A DNA stretch of 26,109 nucleotides from JBBQZP01 sp038207585 (GCA_038207585.1 JBBQZP010000043.1:1-26109), one strand, 5' to 3'. Shown: positions 1 through 8,996, numbered from the stretch's first letter. Numbers and translations are program-made. The notes: generated by a model from the sequence alone, not told the origin.

Positions 1-1352
1 GCGATGCAGATGCGCTGGCGTTGCCCACCGGAAAATTCGTGCGGATAACGGTCAAGCTGATCGACAGACAGCCCGACCCGCGCCATCAGATCAGCGGCGC
101 GCGCACGTTGGCTTTGCCGGTTGCCCTGCGCATGGATGACCAGTGGCTCGGTGATCAGCGCGCCCACCGTCATGCGCGGATCAAGGGCAGCCATCGGGTC
201 CTGAAACACAATCTGCACGCTGCGGCGGTAGGCAAGCCTGCCCGCCGCGTCCAGATCCGCAAGCTTTTGCCCGTCCACCTCGATCCGGCCCGTGAACGGG
301 GCGAGGCCGACAATCGCGCGGGCCAGCGTCGATTTCCCGCATCCGCTTTCACCCACCAACGAGAATGTCTCGCCACGCCGGATGTCAAAGCTGACCTGTT
401 CCACCGCATGAACCTGTTGCGTCACACGCCCCAGAATCCCGCCGCGAACGGGAAAGCGCACGGTCACATCGCGCAGCTTTGCAATCACCGGGCCGGGGGC
501 GGTATCGCGTGCCGCCCCCTGCCCGATGCGCGGCACGGCAGCCAACAGATCACGCGTATAGGGTTGGGCCGGGGCCGCGAAAATCTGACGCACAGGGGCC
601 GCTTCCACCACCGCGCCCGCCTTCATCACGATCACCCGGTCGGCCATTTCGGCAACCACACCCATGTCATGCGTGATCAGAATGATCGCCGTGCCCAGAT
701 CGCGTTGCAGATCGCGCAAAAGGTCCAACACCTCGCGTTGTACGGTCACATCAAGGGCGGTCGTCGGCTCGTCCGCAATCAGCACCTCGGGGCGCAGTGC
801 GACGGCCATCGCGATCATCACGCGCTGGCGCATACCGCCCGAAAGCTCGTGCGGGAACTGGGTCATGCGGCCTTCGGCGTTCGACATCCGCACGGCTTTA
901 AGCGCATCAAGGGCACGGGCGCGGGCCTCGGTCCGTGACACCGGATCATGGGCGCGGATCGCCTCGGTCAGTTGCGCGCCGATGGTCATCACCGGGTTCA
1001 GGCTGGTCATCGGTTCCTGAAAGATCATGGCAATCCGGCTGCCGCGCAGAGGTTGCAGGCGCGATTCCGGCAACGCCGTCAGGTCCGTATCACCCAGCCG
1101 GATACGCCCGCCCGTCACCCGCACCGCAGGCGGCGGCAAAAGCCCCATGACCGCCAGCGCGGTGATTGACTTGCCCGACCCGCTTTCGCCTGCAATCGCA
1201 AGGGTTTCGCCCCGGTTCAGGGTGAAGCTGAGGTCGCGCACCAAGGGCACAAGACCGCCTTCGGTGCGCACCGATACGGTCAGCCCTTCGACCGACAGCA
1301 CGGGATGCGCCGGGGCAACGGCTGCCCCGGCGATGGGTTCGGCAAGAGTCAT
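1..1352 (-). CDS. Fused two-domain ABC importer ATPase (peptide/nickel family), partial
   Basis: This is the energy-coupling subunit of the importer encoded just upstream on the same strand. About 450 residues are visible before the gene runs off the left edge. The first nucleotide-binding domain has Walker A GESGSGKS (about residues 55-62), then a Q-loop reading IFQEPMTSLNPVM, an LSGGMRQR signature and Walker B LIADEP. The second begins near residue 300 with GESGCGKST near residue 335, a Q-loop FQDPMAALDPRM and a signature FSGGQRQR right at the edge. The protein is therefore a DppD-DppF type fusion of a kind common in Rhizobiales and Rhodobacterales; such fusions usually run about 530-560 residues, so roughly 90-100 are missing. 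The ATG (1352-1350) overlaps the TGA of the amidase gene by four bases, which suggests translational coupling. The substrate cannot be told from this subunit. Confidence 0.95.
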   Translation of the reverse strand, partial: MTLAEPIAGAAVAPAHPVLSVEGLTVSVRTEGGLVPLVRDLSFTLNRGETLAIAGESGSGKSITALAVMGLLPPPAVRVTGGRIRLGDTDLTALPESRLQPLRGSRIAMIFQEPMTSLNPVMTIGAQLTEAIRAHDPVSRTEARARALDALKAVRMSNAEGRMTQFPHELSGGMRQRVMIAMAVALRPEVLIADEPTTALDVTVQREVLDLLRDLQRDLGTAIILITHDMGVVAEMADRVIVMKAGAVVEAAPVRQIFAAPAQPYTRDLLAAVPRIGQGAARDTAPGPVIAKLRDVTVRFPVRGGILGRVTQQVHAVEQVSFDIRRGETFSLVGESGCGKSTLARAIVGLAPFTGRIEVDGQKLADLDAAGRLAYRRSVQIVFQDPMAALDPRMTVGALITEPLVIHAQGNRQSQRARAADLMARVGLSVDQLDRYPHEFSGGQRQRICI

Positions 1353-2308
1353 TCAAACACGCAGCGCGGGAAGTAAAAGCTGACAACCCAGTTTGGCATA
1401 TCGACAATCTCGGATATCCGCAGATCGCCGCAGGTGGAGACAAGCATATACGCCTCAACCGCCGCCATGCCGCGTGTGGCACACAAAAGGTCCACCATCC
1501 CTGCCACCGCATCACGCGATGCTGCCATCAGATCGGGGCCGATGCCGGTTGTCACCTCATACCCCTTGGCATCCAGATGCCGCGTGACCGGGCCGGGGGT
1601 GGTGAAACGCGGGGTTTTGAGGTTCGCGCCTTTCACAAGATCCAGCGTCAGAACCACATCCATCGGCGATTCAATCGCCGTTCCGCACACCTCGCCATCG
1701 CCCTGTGCGGCGTGCGTATCGCCGACGCTGAACAAGGCCCCGTCCACCTCGACCGGAAGATATAAGGTCACGCCCGAGGTCAGATCGCGAATATCAAGAT
1801 TGCCGCCCACCCGGCGCGGCGGCACGATGGAATGAAGCCCCTTTTCCGCCAGAGCATTGCCGATGGTGCCCGCAAAGGGTTTCAGCGGCACGCGGGCTTC
1901 GCGGCCATAAAGCGCAGGGGCCATCTGGCCAGCATCATAACTCCAGATGTGCAATGCAGCTTCGGTGAACTGATCGGCAAGCAGGCCAAAGCCCGGAATA
2001 TTCGCCGTCCAGCCAAACCCTTTGCCGCCGTGAAGCTGCGGCGCAAAGCTGTCGATCGTCACCTTGACCGCATCGCCGGGTTTCGCCCCTTCGATATAGA
2101 TCGGTCCGGACACCGGGTTGATCTTGCCGAAATCCAGCGTCGCCACATCGGCAACGGTCGACGACGGGCCAAGCTGGCCCGCCGAACTGTCATGGCAGTG
2201 AAAGAGGATCGTCGCCCCCGGCTCCACCCGCTCGGCCGGGGCAAACGAATTGTCCCAGCCGAAATGGTGCTGCGCGCCGTGAATGGTATAATCGCAGGCT
2301 TTGCACAT
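1349..2308 (-). CDS. Acetamidase/formamidase (FmdA/AmdA) family hydrolase
   Basis: This 319-residue protein matches the FmdA_AmdA family, cytoplasmic amidases that release ammonia from formamide, acetamide or related small amides. Recognisable family features are FHCHDSSAGQ (about residues 36-45), GPIYIEGAKPGDAV, and the conserved THAAQGDGEVCGTAIE segment in the middle. The length is normal for the family. The gene starts one base after the stop of the binding-protein gene and overlaps the ATPase start by four bases, so it sits inside the importer operon. No good Shine-Dalgarno precedes the ATG, consistent with translation coupled to the gene before it. I infer that the imported compound, or a product of it, is an amide cleaved here. 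Members also act on other amides, so the true substrate is open. Confidence 0.88.
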   Translation of the reverse strand: MCKACDYTIHGAQHHFGWDNSFAPAERVEPGATILFHCHDSSAGQLGPSSTVADVATLDFGKINPVSGPIYIEGAKPGDAVKVTIDSFAPQLHGGKGFGWTANIPGFGLLADQFTEAALHIWSYDAGQMAPALYGREARVPLKPFAGTIGNALAEKGLHSIVPPRRVGGNLDIRDLTSGVTLYLPVEVDGALFSVGDTHAAQGDGEVCGTAIESPMDVVLTLDLVKGANLKTPRFTTPGPVTRHLDAKGYEVTTGIGPDLMAASRDAVAGMVDLLCATRGMAAVEAYMLVSTCGDLRISEIVDMPNWVVSFYFPRCVFE

Positions 2309-2309
2309 G

Positions 2310-3929
2310 TTATTTCACGAACACATAGTCGTAGTTGACGGGGATGGACACCGGATCGACGTAAAGCGCATCTTCGCCGCCCATCCGGTCTGATTTCATC
2401 GTGTAGCGTTCTTCGTTGAACACGGGCACCCAAGGCGCGTCTTTCATGACACCCTGATAGACATCAGACCAGAGTGCCAGACGGTCGGCGACCTTGGCGG
2501 GGTCGGCCATGCTGTCAGCCTCGGTTGCCATCTTGTCGAGATCGGCGTTGCAGTATTTGGACCAGTTCCAGCCGCCCTCGACCGCGCCGGAACACCCGAG
2601 GATCGGCCCGTAAAAGTTTGACGGATCAGGGAAATCCGCGATCCACGCCATGCCGCCCGACCAGATCATCGGGGCGGTGCCTGCGCCGCCCGCCTCGATC
2701 ACATTGGCTTGGGCAAGGCTTTGAATATCGGCCTTGATACCGATACCCGCCAGATCCTGCTGGATGGCTTGGGCAATCCGCGGGTTGGGATCGGTGTTCA
2801 TCACATAAAGCTGCGTCTCGAACCCGTCGGCAAAACCTGCCTCGGCCAGCAGGGCTTTGGCTGCATCAACGTCGTAGGCGTAGCCTTTGTAATCCTTGGT
2901 ATATCCAGGCATTGATGGCGGCAGCGGCTGGTTTGCGGGCACGGCACGGCCATTGATGATCTGCACGATGCGATCCTTGTTGATCGCCATATTGACCGCC
3001 TCGCGCACCTTCACGTTGTCCAAGGGCGGGATCGTCACGTTCAGCGTGATGTATCCGGTCTGCAACTGCCCGCCGATCACCACATGCGCGGCTTGTGCGG
3101 GGTCTGCCATCACTTCGGTGAATTTGGCGGGCGGGATGCCGTCGCCGGGCACGTCAACCTCGCCGTTCTGCAGACGCAGCAGGGCCACGACGGGTTCCTG
3201 CCCGACCTCGAACACCACCTGATCCAGATACGGAACACCCGCGCGCCAGTAATTCGGGTTCTTGGCGAAGACCAGCTTTTGCCCCAGCGTCCATTCCGCA
3301 AGGGTAAACGCCCCGGTGCCCATCGGCTGCTTGCCGAAATCAGCCCCCGCAGCCTCGACCCCCTCTTTCGCCACCACGGACGAGAAGTTCAGCGCCATGA
3401 CATGCAGGAACGTCGCATCAGGCCGCGACAGGGTGATCTCAACGGTCGCCGGATCAATCACCTTGACGCCCGAAAGTGTCGTGGCCGACCCGTCCGACAT
3501 CGTATCAAACCCGGCGATCGAGGCGAAAAACCCCGCCCCCGGCGATTGCGTGGCAGGCAGAGTCACCCGGTTCAGCGAATAGGCCACATCTTCGGCCACC
3601 ATCTCACGGCCGTTGGAAAACTTGACACCGGGGCGCAGTTTGAAGGTGTAGACAAGGCCGTCGTCCGAGATCATGTAGCTTTCGGCCAGCCCCGCACGCA
3701 GGGTCGTGGTGCCCGGCACATAATCCATCAGGCTGTCATAAAGCGACTTGATCATCGACCAGTTCTGCCAGTCATAGCCAATCGCGGGGTCCAGTGTGGC
3801 CACGTCATCCTTGTAGGTGACGGTGATCGACCCGCCGGGTTTGGCGTTGGGATCAGGGGTGTATTCCTGTGCAATGACTGGCAAGCCAAGGCTCAGCATG
3901 AGGGCAGTTGTTGCGAGCAGTTTTTTCAT
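2310..3929 (-). CDS. Periplasmic substrate-binding protein, family 5 (oligopeptide/nickel type)
   Basis: This 539-residue protein captures the ligand for the importer. It begins with a classic Sec signal peptide (MKKLLATTALMLSLGLPVIA, cleavage near residue 20-21), so it is exported to the periplasm. The mature part has the SBP_bac_5 fold signs: an early DPAIGYDWQNW segment, YTFKLRPGVKFSNGREMVAEDVAYSLNR, and a late stretch of the type DLDKMATEADSMADP. There is no lipobox, as expected for a Gram-negative soluble binding protein. The start is supported by CAGGAGAG eight or so bases before the ATG. It follows the permease-B gene by 20 bases. Unusually, both permease genes come before the binding-protein gene; in textbook dpp/opp operons the binding protein is first. 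Ligand unknown. Confidence 0.95.
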   Translation of the reverse strand: MKKLLATTALMLSLGLPVIAQEYTPDPNAKPGGSITVTYKDDVATLDPAIGYDWQNWSMIKSLYDSLMDYVPGTTTLRAGLAESYMISDDGLVYTFKLRPGVKFSNGREMVAEDVAYSLNRVTLPATQSPGAGFFASIAGFDTMSDGSATTLSGVKVIDPATVEITLSRPDATFLHVMALNFSSVVAKEGVEAAGADFGKQPMGTGAFTLAEWTLGQKLVFAKNPNYWRAGVPYLDQVVFEVGQEPVVALLRLQNGEVDVPGDGIPPAKFTEVMADPAQAAHVVIGGQLQTGYITLNVTIPPLDNVKVREAVNMAINKDRIVQIINGRAVPANQPLPPSMPGYTKDYKGYAYDVDAAKALLAEAGFADGFETQLYVMNTDPNPRIAQAIQQDLAGIGIKADIQSLAQANVIEAGGAGTAPMIWSGGMAWIADFPDPSNFYGPILGCSGAVEGGWNWSKYCNADLDKMATEADSMADPAKVADRLALWSDVYQGVMKDAPWVPVFNEERYTMKSDRMGGEDALYVDPVSIPVNYDYVFVK

Positions 3930-3949
3930 TTCTCTCTCCTGTTGCAGTT

Positions 3950-4870
3950 CTATTTCAGACGAATACGGGGGTCGATCATAGGGGCGATCATGTCGGCCAG
4001 CAGGTTTCCCAGCACGATGGCGCAGGCCGATACCAGCGTCACCCCCATGATGATGGGAATGTCGACGCGCTGGATCGCCTGCCAGGCAAGCTGGCCTATT
4101 CCGGGCCAGCCGAACACCGATTCCACCACCACAATCCCGCCCATGAAGATGCCGATATCATTCCCGATCATTGCGATGATGGGCAGGATCGCGTTGGGCA
4201 AAGCGTGGCGGAAAATCACCCGGCGGCGGGTCAGCCCCTTGGCGCGCGCAGTGCGGATGAAATCGGCGCGCAACACCTCGATCATCGAGGATCGCATCAT
4301 CCGGCTATACCAGCCCGAGCCCAGAACGCCCAAGGTGACGGCGGGCAAGACCAGATGCCACGCCGTGCCATAGCCGCCGATGGGAAACCATCCCAGCCGC
4401 ACGGCGAACACATAAAGCAGCAAAAGACTGACCACGAATTGCGGGGCGGAAACGGTGACGAAGGATGTCATCATCAAGGCCTGATCGCCGATCCGCCCGC
4501 GCAACAATGCCGCAGCAATCCCCATCGCGATGCCCAACACTAGCTCGCACGCAATCCCGCCCGCCATCAGCAGCAAAGACGCGGGCAGCCGCGCCCAGAT
4601 CAGCGCCGCCACTTCGGTCTTTTGCAGATAGCTGCGCCCCAGATCGCCCTGCACCAGACCCGCCAGATAGCGCCCGTATTGCACGACAAAGGGCTGATCC
4701 AGACCAAGCTGCACCCGGATATTCTCAACCACCTGCGGCGTGGCCGAGCGCCCTGCAATCTGGCGCACAGGGTCGGCGGGCAGCACGAACAGCAGGAAGA
4801 ATGTAATGAAACTGACCCCCAGCAGGATCAGCGCCGATTGCAGTATGCGGCGTGCGAAATACCCCGCCAT
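3950..4870 (-). CDS. ABC importer permease, DppB type
   Basis: This is an inner-membrane permease subunit of about 306 residues with the DppB layout: a first membrane helix near residues 10-30 (LQSALILLGVSFITFFLLFV), then DPVRQIAGRSATPQVVENIR on the periplasmic side, followed by five more helices. The EAA loop that docks on the ATPase reads RADFIRTARAKGL, followed by FRHALPNAILP. The C-terminus ADMIAPMIDPRIRLK is typical of DppB proteins. I take the ATG at 4870, which overlaps the TGA of the permease-C gene in a TGATG arrangement; a TTG one codon earlier is possible but less likely. It forms the channel with the next subunit. Confidence 0.93.
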   Translation of the reverse strand: MAGYFARRILQSALILLGVSFITFFLLFVLPADPVRQIAGRSATPQVVENIRVQLGLDQPFVVQYGRYLAGLVQGDLGRSYLQKTEVAALIWARLPASLLLMAGGIACELVLGIAMGIAAALLRGRIGDQALMMTSFVTVSAPQFVVSLLLLYVFAVRLGWFPIGGYGTAWHLVLPAVTLGVLGSGWYSRMMRSSMIEVLRADFIRTARAKGLTRRRVIFRHALPNAILPIIAMIGNDIGIFMGGIVVVESVFGWPGIGQLAWQAIQRVDIPIIMGVTLVSACAIVLGNLLADMIAPMIDPRIRLK

Positions 4871-5751
4871 CAATCACGCCCCCGCTGCGTCGGGTCCAGC
4901 ACATCGCGCAGCGCGTCGCCCACAAGGTTGAACGCCAGCGCCAACAGCAGGATCGCGGCCCCCGGAATGAACACGAGCCACGGGGCGGACTGGAAATAGG
5001 TCTGATTCTCGAAAATGATGTTGCCCCAGCTTGGGGTTGGCGGCTGCACGCCGACGCCAAGGAAGGACAGAGTCGCCTCCATCAGCACGGTGGTGGAAAT
5101 GCCCAAGGTGCCCCAGACGATGATCGTGGGCACCAGATGCGGCAGGATGTGGCGGAACAGGATACGCCCGGTGCTGGCCCCCAAGGTGCGTTCTGCCGCA
5201 ATGAAATCGCGCGTGGCAAGAGAGGATGTCTCGGTAAAGATCACCCGCGCCGTCTGCACCCAGTTCACCAAAGCAATCACCATAGCCACGATCCAGAGCG
5301 ACGGCGAAAATATAGCGGCCAGACAGATCGCCAGCAACAACGCGGGAAACGCCATCATCAGATCGGTGAACCGCATCAGAACGGCACCGATCACACCGCG
5401 AAAATACCCCGCCGTGATCCCGACTAGCGTCCCGATGATCAGCGCCAGCCCGTTCGCGACAACGCCGATGATCAGCGAGGTGCGTGCGCCGTAAAGGATG
5501 CGGCTGAAAAGATCACGCCCCAAAAGATCAGTGCCCCAAAGATAGGCCCCTCCGGGCGGCAGAGGCGCGCCCTCAATCGTCAGGCCGTCGAACAACTGTT
5601 CTTCCGGCGCAAAGGGGGCCAGCCACGGCGCGCAGACCGCGCCGATGATCACCACTGCAATCACCAAAAAGCCGAACACCGCCAGCTTGCGGCGCAAAAG
5701 TCTGCTCCAGACCCCGGCAGGGCGGCGAATATCAAGGGCGGCATCGGTCAT
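4870..5751 (-). CDS. ABC importer permease, DppC type
   Basis: This is the second inner-membrane permease of the importer, about 293 residues from the ATG at 5751. It has the OppC-type N-terminal helix (KLAVFGFLVIAVVIIGAVCA), the conserved GTDLLGRDLFSRILYGARTSL segment after the first periplasmic stretch, and an EAA loop in the region DFIAAERTLGAS with FRHILPHLVPTII after it. The C-terminus ends in the usual GDALRDVLDPTQR. The frame is open upstream to a TTG at 5814, which would add 21 hydrophilic residues. Neither start has a strong Shine-Dalgarno. I prefer the ATG because the extension is charged and low in conserved features. It is the first gene of the five-gene operon. Confidence 0.92.
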   Translation of the reverse strand: MTDAALDIRRPAGVWSRLLRRKLAVFGFLVIAVVIIGAVCAPWLAPFAPEEQLFDGLTIEGAPLPPGGAYLWGTDLLGRDLFSRILYGARTSLIIGVVANGLALIIGTLVGITAGYFRGVIGAVLMRFTDLMMAFPALLLAICLAAIFSPSLWIVAMVIALVNWVQTARVIFTETSSLATRDFIAAERTLGASTGRILFRHILPHLVPTIIVWGTLGISTTVLMEATLSFLGVGVQPPTPSWGNIIFENQTYFQSAPWLVFIPGAAILLLALAFNLVGDALRDVLDPTQRGRD

Positions 5752-6086
5752 CGGCGCATCCGCGCCCTGATCACGACCATCCTGCGCTGCCCTGACATCC
5801 TGCCCCGTTTCCAATCTGTGCGCGTGACGCAGCGCATGCAGGTCAAGCCCCTCGTCGCCACCTGTCTAGGGTTAGCCCCCCACCCCACGGGGTCAAGGCG
5901 GCATGCGCCGGGATCGGCCAGAATTGTCAAAATATTTTCATGTCAGGCAAGTCTGTCGGTTTATTGCGCAACCCCCGCGCGTGGTGCACGCACATTCCTG
6001 ACGGTATGGTCCACGAATTAGATTGCGAATGACTTGCAATTGCAAATCCTCGCGTTACCTTGTCACCGAACCGAACCGAGAGATTT
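5752..6086. other. Divergent intergenic region between importer operon and mntH
   Basis: This region separates the minus-strand importer operon from plus-strand mntH and must hold the promoters of both. I see no credible gene in it. For the importer, possible -35 hexamers on the minus strand are TTGACC and TTGACA with weak -10 partners, so I do not call a promoter. The AT-rich tract AATTGTCAAAATATTTTC lies at about 5922-5939. Close to mntH is the TTGCAA-rich box listed separately. The part at 5752-5814 would belong to the permease gene if the TTG start were used. Confidence 0.6.
6023..6048 (+). promoter_or_regulatory. Putative Mur/Fur-type metal-responsive operator of mntH
   Basis: The stretch holds three TTGC-starting units in a row: TTGCGAAT (6023-6030), TTGCAA (6034-6039) and TTGCAA (6040-6045). 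The last two together form the perfect 12-base palindrome TTGCAATTGCAA. It lies 39-64 bases before the mntH ATG. In alphaproteobacteria the Fur homologue Mur represses manganese importer genes in response to Mn2+, and its known sites are rich in TTGCAA/TGCAAAT. The assignment to Mur is an inference from motif and gene; Irr or Fur sites share parts of this motif. Confidence 0.5.
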
Positions 6087-7430
6087 ATGCCCGCCGAACC
6101 CTTACCCACCCCCTCTGGCTGGCAACGCGCGCGCGGCGATGCCTCATTGTTGGAGGTGTTCCGTTCGATCAAGGTCAACGCCCGCGCAACCCCCTTCCGC
6201 CGCTTTATGGCGTTTGTCGGGCCGGGGTATCTGGTGGCGGTGGGCTATATGGACCCGGGCAATTGGGCCACGTCGCTGGCGGGCGGCGCGCAGTTTGGCT
6301 ATGCGCTGCTGTCGGTGGCGCTTTTGTCCAATTTCATGGCGATCCTGCTGCAATCCTTGTGCGCGCGCCTTGCCATCGGCACCGGGCGCGATCTGGCGCA
6401 GGCGTGCCGCGATGCCTTTCCGCGCTGGGTGTCGTGGCCGTTGTGGCTGTTTGCCGAACTCGCGATCTGCGCCACGGATCTGGCCGAGGTGATCGGCACC
6501 GCGATTGGTCTGAATTTGTTATTCGGCATCCCGCTGGAGATTGGCGTGGTGCTGACCGCGCTGGATGTGTTCGTGATACTCTGGTTGCAAAACAAGGGGT
6601 TCCGCTGGGTTGAGGCGTTCATCATCACGCTGCTGGTCGTCATATCCCTGAGTTTCGGCATCCAGATCGCACTTGCCGACCCGAACTGGGGTGAGGTGAT
6701 CCGCGGCTTTGCCCCCACGACCGATATCGTGACCAACCCCAACATGCTGTTCATCGCACTTGGCATCATCGGGGCCACTGTCATGCCGCATAACCTGTAT
6801 CTTCATTCCGGTATTGTGCAGACCCGCGCGTATGGCGACACCCTGCCGGAAAAACGCGAGGCGCTGAAGTTTGCGACCATCGACAGCACCGTAGCACTGA
6901 TGTTCGCGCTGACGATCAATGCGTCAATCCTGATCTTGGCCGCCGCTACGTTCCATGCGAACGGGCTGTCCGAGGTGGCCGAGATTGAGACCGCGCATTC
7001 GATGCTGGCACCGCTGCTGGGTGCATCGATCGCGCCCGCGCTGTTCGCGATTGCGCTGCTCGCTTGCGGGCTGAACTCCACCGTTACGGCCACGATGGCG
7101 GGCCAGATCGTGATGGAGGGGTTCATCGACATCCGCTTGCCAAGCTGGCTGCGTCGTCTGGTCACGCGGCTGGTCGCGATCATCCCGGCGGTGGCGATCA
7201 CCATCATCTACGGCGGCGAACACACGACTGACCTTTTGATCCTTAGTCAGGTCGTGCTCAGCTTTCAGCTGCCCTTTGCCATCGTGCCTTTGGTCATGTT
7301 CACCGCGAACCGCGCCAAGATGGGGCCGCTGGTGTCGCCCCTGTGGCTGACGGTGCTGGCGGCGATCATCGCTGTGGTGATCATCATTCTGAACATCAAC
7401 CTGTTGATCGGTGTGGCAAGCGGGGCGTGA
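6087..7430 (+). CDS. mntH: Nramp-family Mn2+/divalent metal transporter
   Basis: This inner-membrane protein imports Mn2+ (and often Fe2+) with protons. It has about 447 residues and around eleven hydrophobic helices. The two metal-binding motifs of the Nramp family are intact: DPGN at residues 56-59 in helix 1 (GYMDPGNWATS) and MPHN at 233-236 in helix 6 (TVMPHNLYLHS). The methionine that favours soft transition metals over calcium is thus present. I choose the ATG at 6087, preceded by GAGAGA, over an in-frame TTG at 6060 that would add nine residues. The gene stands alone, with a TTGCAA-type box upstream that suggests repression by manganese. The length is slightly above E. coli MntH (412), with extra residues at the N-terminus. 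Confidence 0.95.
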   Translation: MPAEPLPTPSGWQRARGDASLLEVFRSIKVNARATPFRRFMAFVGPGYLVAVGYMDPGNWATSLAGGAQFGYALLSVALLSNFMAILLQSLCARLAIGTGRDLAQACRDAFPRWVSWPLWLFAELAICATDLAEVIGTAIGLNLLFGIPLEIGVVLTALDVFVILWLQNKGFRWVEAFIITLLVVISLSFGIQIALADPNWGEVIRGFAPTTDIVTNPNMLFIALGIIGATVMPHNLYLHSGIVQTRAYGDTLPEKREALKFATIDSTVALMFALTINASILILAAATFHANGLSEVAEIETAHSMLAPLLGASIAPALFAIALLACGLNSTVTATMAGQIVMEGFIDIRLPSWLRRLVTRLVAIIPAVAITIIYGGEHTTDLLILSQVVLSFQLPFAIVPLVMFTANRAKMGPLVSPLWLTVLAAIIAVVIIILNINLLIGVASGA

Positions 7431-7515
7431 TCGAAGGGCTTTTTCGCGCCGCTGCCAGCCTGCGCTTTACGACCCCGCCCCCCTCGTCTAATCAGGGGGC
7501 AACAAGGGGCCGGGC

Positions 7516-8298
7516 ATGCGCATTCTGATCACCAATGACGACGGCATCAACGCCCCGGGGCTTGAGGTTCTGACCGAAATCGCAACCACTCTGGCCGGAC
7601 CAAAGGGCGAGGTCTGGACGGTCGCCCCTGCGTTCGAACAATCGGGCGTGGGCCATTGCATCAGCTACACCCACCCGATGATGATCGCGGAACTCGGGCC
7701 CCGACGCTTTGCCGCCGAGGGCAGCCCCGCCGATTGTGTGCTGGCAGCACTTTATGATGTGATGCCCTCGCCGCCCGATCTGGTGCTGTCGGGCGTGAAC
7801 CGGGGCAACAATGCCGCCGAGAATGCGCTGTATTCCGGCACCATCGGCGGTGCGATGGAGGCAGCGTTGCAGGGCCTGCCCGCAATCGCGCTGTCGCAGT
7901 TCATGGGGCCCGCAACCAGCGCGCTGGATGATCCGTTTCAGGCCGCCCGCGTGCACGGCGCAGACCTTGTGCGCCGGTTGGTCGATAACGGCCATTGGGA
8001 CCCCAGCGATTACCGGGTTTTCTACAACATCAACTTCCCGCCTGTGGGGGCTGCGGCCGTCAAAGGCACCCGCGTTGCCGCCCAAGGCTACCGGCGCGAT
8101 ACGAAATTCTCGGTCGAACCGCATATGTCGCCTTCGGGCCGCAAATTCCTGTGGATCAAGGGCGGCGCGCAGCAGACGCCCACTGAACCTGGCACTGATG
8201 CGGCGGTAAACCTTGAGGGCTATATATCGGTCACGCCGATGCGCGCCGACCTTACGGCGCACGACCGCCTTGCCGACCTAGCGGCGGCCCTTGAATGA
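7516..8298 (+). CDS. surE: 5'/3'-nucleotidase SurE
   Basis: SurE is a cytoplasmic, metal-dependent phosphatase that removes phosphate from nucleoside monophosphates and some short polyphosphates. The 260-residue protein opens with the family hallmark MRILITNDDG, whose Asp8 and Asp9 bind the metal, followed by the AFEQSG loop carrying the conserved Ser and the VNRGNN motif with the metal-binding Asn. The Shine-Dalgarno AAGGGG precedes the ATG. The TGA overlaps the pcm start in an ATGA arrangement, so the two are translationally coupled. surE-pcm pairing is widespread in proteobacteria and is linked to stress survival and stationary phase in E. coli. The size is normal. Confidence 0.97.
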   Translation: MRILITNDDGINAPGLEVLTEIATTLAGPKGEVWTVAPAFEQSGVGHCISYTHPMMIAELGPRRFAAEGSPADCVLAALYDVMPSPPDLVLSGVNRGNNAAENALYSGTIGGAMEAALQGLPAIALSQFMGPATSALDDPFQAARVHGADLVRRLVDNGHWDPSDYRVFYNINFPPVGAAAVKGTRVAAQGYRRDTKFSVEPHMSPSGRKFLWIKGGAQQTPTEPGTDAAVNLEGYISVTPMRADLTAHDRLADLAAALE

Positions 8299-8957
8299 CC
8301 GACGATGCCGGCCCAGAGGATGCGATTGCCGAACGCAAGATGCGCTTTCTCTTTGCCCTGCGCTCGCGTGGCGTGACCGATGCCCGCGTTCTGAACGCGA
8401 TGGAAAAGGTCGACCGGGGCCATTTCGTGCGCGGCCTGTTCGCCGAACGCGCGTATGAGGACATGCCCCTGCCCATCGCCTGCGGCCAGACGATCAGCCA
8501 GCCGTCGGTTGTGGGGCTGATGACGCAGGCGCTGTCGGTGCAGCCCCGCGATGTCGTGCTGGAGGTTGGCACGGGCTCGGGTTATCAGGCCGCCATCCTT
8601 AGCCAGCTTGCGCGCCGGGTCTATACGGTGGACCGCCACCGCCGTCTGGTGCGCGAAGCGGCCGAGCTTTTCAGCGCGCTGAAAATGACCAATATCACCC
8701 CCTTGGTGGCCGATGGCAGCTATGGGTTGCGCGATCAGGCCCCGTTTGACCGAATTATTGTGACCGCAGCCGCCGAAGACCCCCCCGGCCCCCTCTTGGC
8801 GCAACTCAAAATCGGGGGTATCATGGTTGTACCGGTCGGCCAGTCCGATGCCGTGCAACACCTGATCAAGGTCACGCGGCACGAGGGTGGCTATGACTAT
8901 GACGAGCTTCGCCCGGTGCGCTTTGTGCCGCTGATCGAAGGCTTGGGGACAGAGTGA
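8295..8957 (+). CDS. pcm: Protein-L-isoaspartate O-methyltransferase
   Basis: Pcm methylates abnormal L-isoaspartyl residues in aged proteins using S-adenosylmethionine, starting their repair. The 220-residue protein has the family motif GQTISQP (residues 64-70) that contacts the isoaspartyl substrate and the SAM-binding loop LEVGTGSGYQ (89-98). The region DRIIVTAAAEDPP and a C-terminal RFVPLIEG segment also fit the PCMT family. It starts inside the last codons of surE (ATGA overlap) and is followed 39 bases later by the lipoprotein gene; the gap contains a small hairpin CCGGG-ATAA-CCCGG. Length and motifs are typical. Confidence 0.96.
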   Translation: MTDDAGPEDAIAERKMRFLFALRSRGVTDARVLNAMEKVDRGHFVRGLFAERAYEDMPLPIACGQTISQPSVVGLMTQALSVQPRDVVLEVGTGSGYQAAILSQLARRVYTVDRHRRLVREAAELFSALKMTNITPLVADGSYGLRDQAPFDRIIVTAAAEDPPGPLLAQLKIGGIMVVPVGQSDAVQHLIKVTRHEGGYDYDELRPVRFVPLIEGLGTE

Positions 8958-8996
8958 ACAGAACCGGGATAACCCGGCAAGCAAAGAGGCAGTGAT

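Noticed and set aside
21..938. Long plus-strand open frame over the importer ATPase region
   Set aside because: It is antisense to clear ABC ATPase motifs on the minus strand and shows only Arg/His-rich low-complexity sequence, as expected for a shadow frame in GC-rich DNA.
3084..4373. 429-residue plus-strand open frame opposite binding protein and permease
   Set aside because: It crosses two well-supported minus-strand genes and has no recognisable domain.
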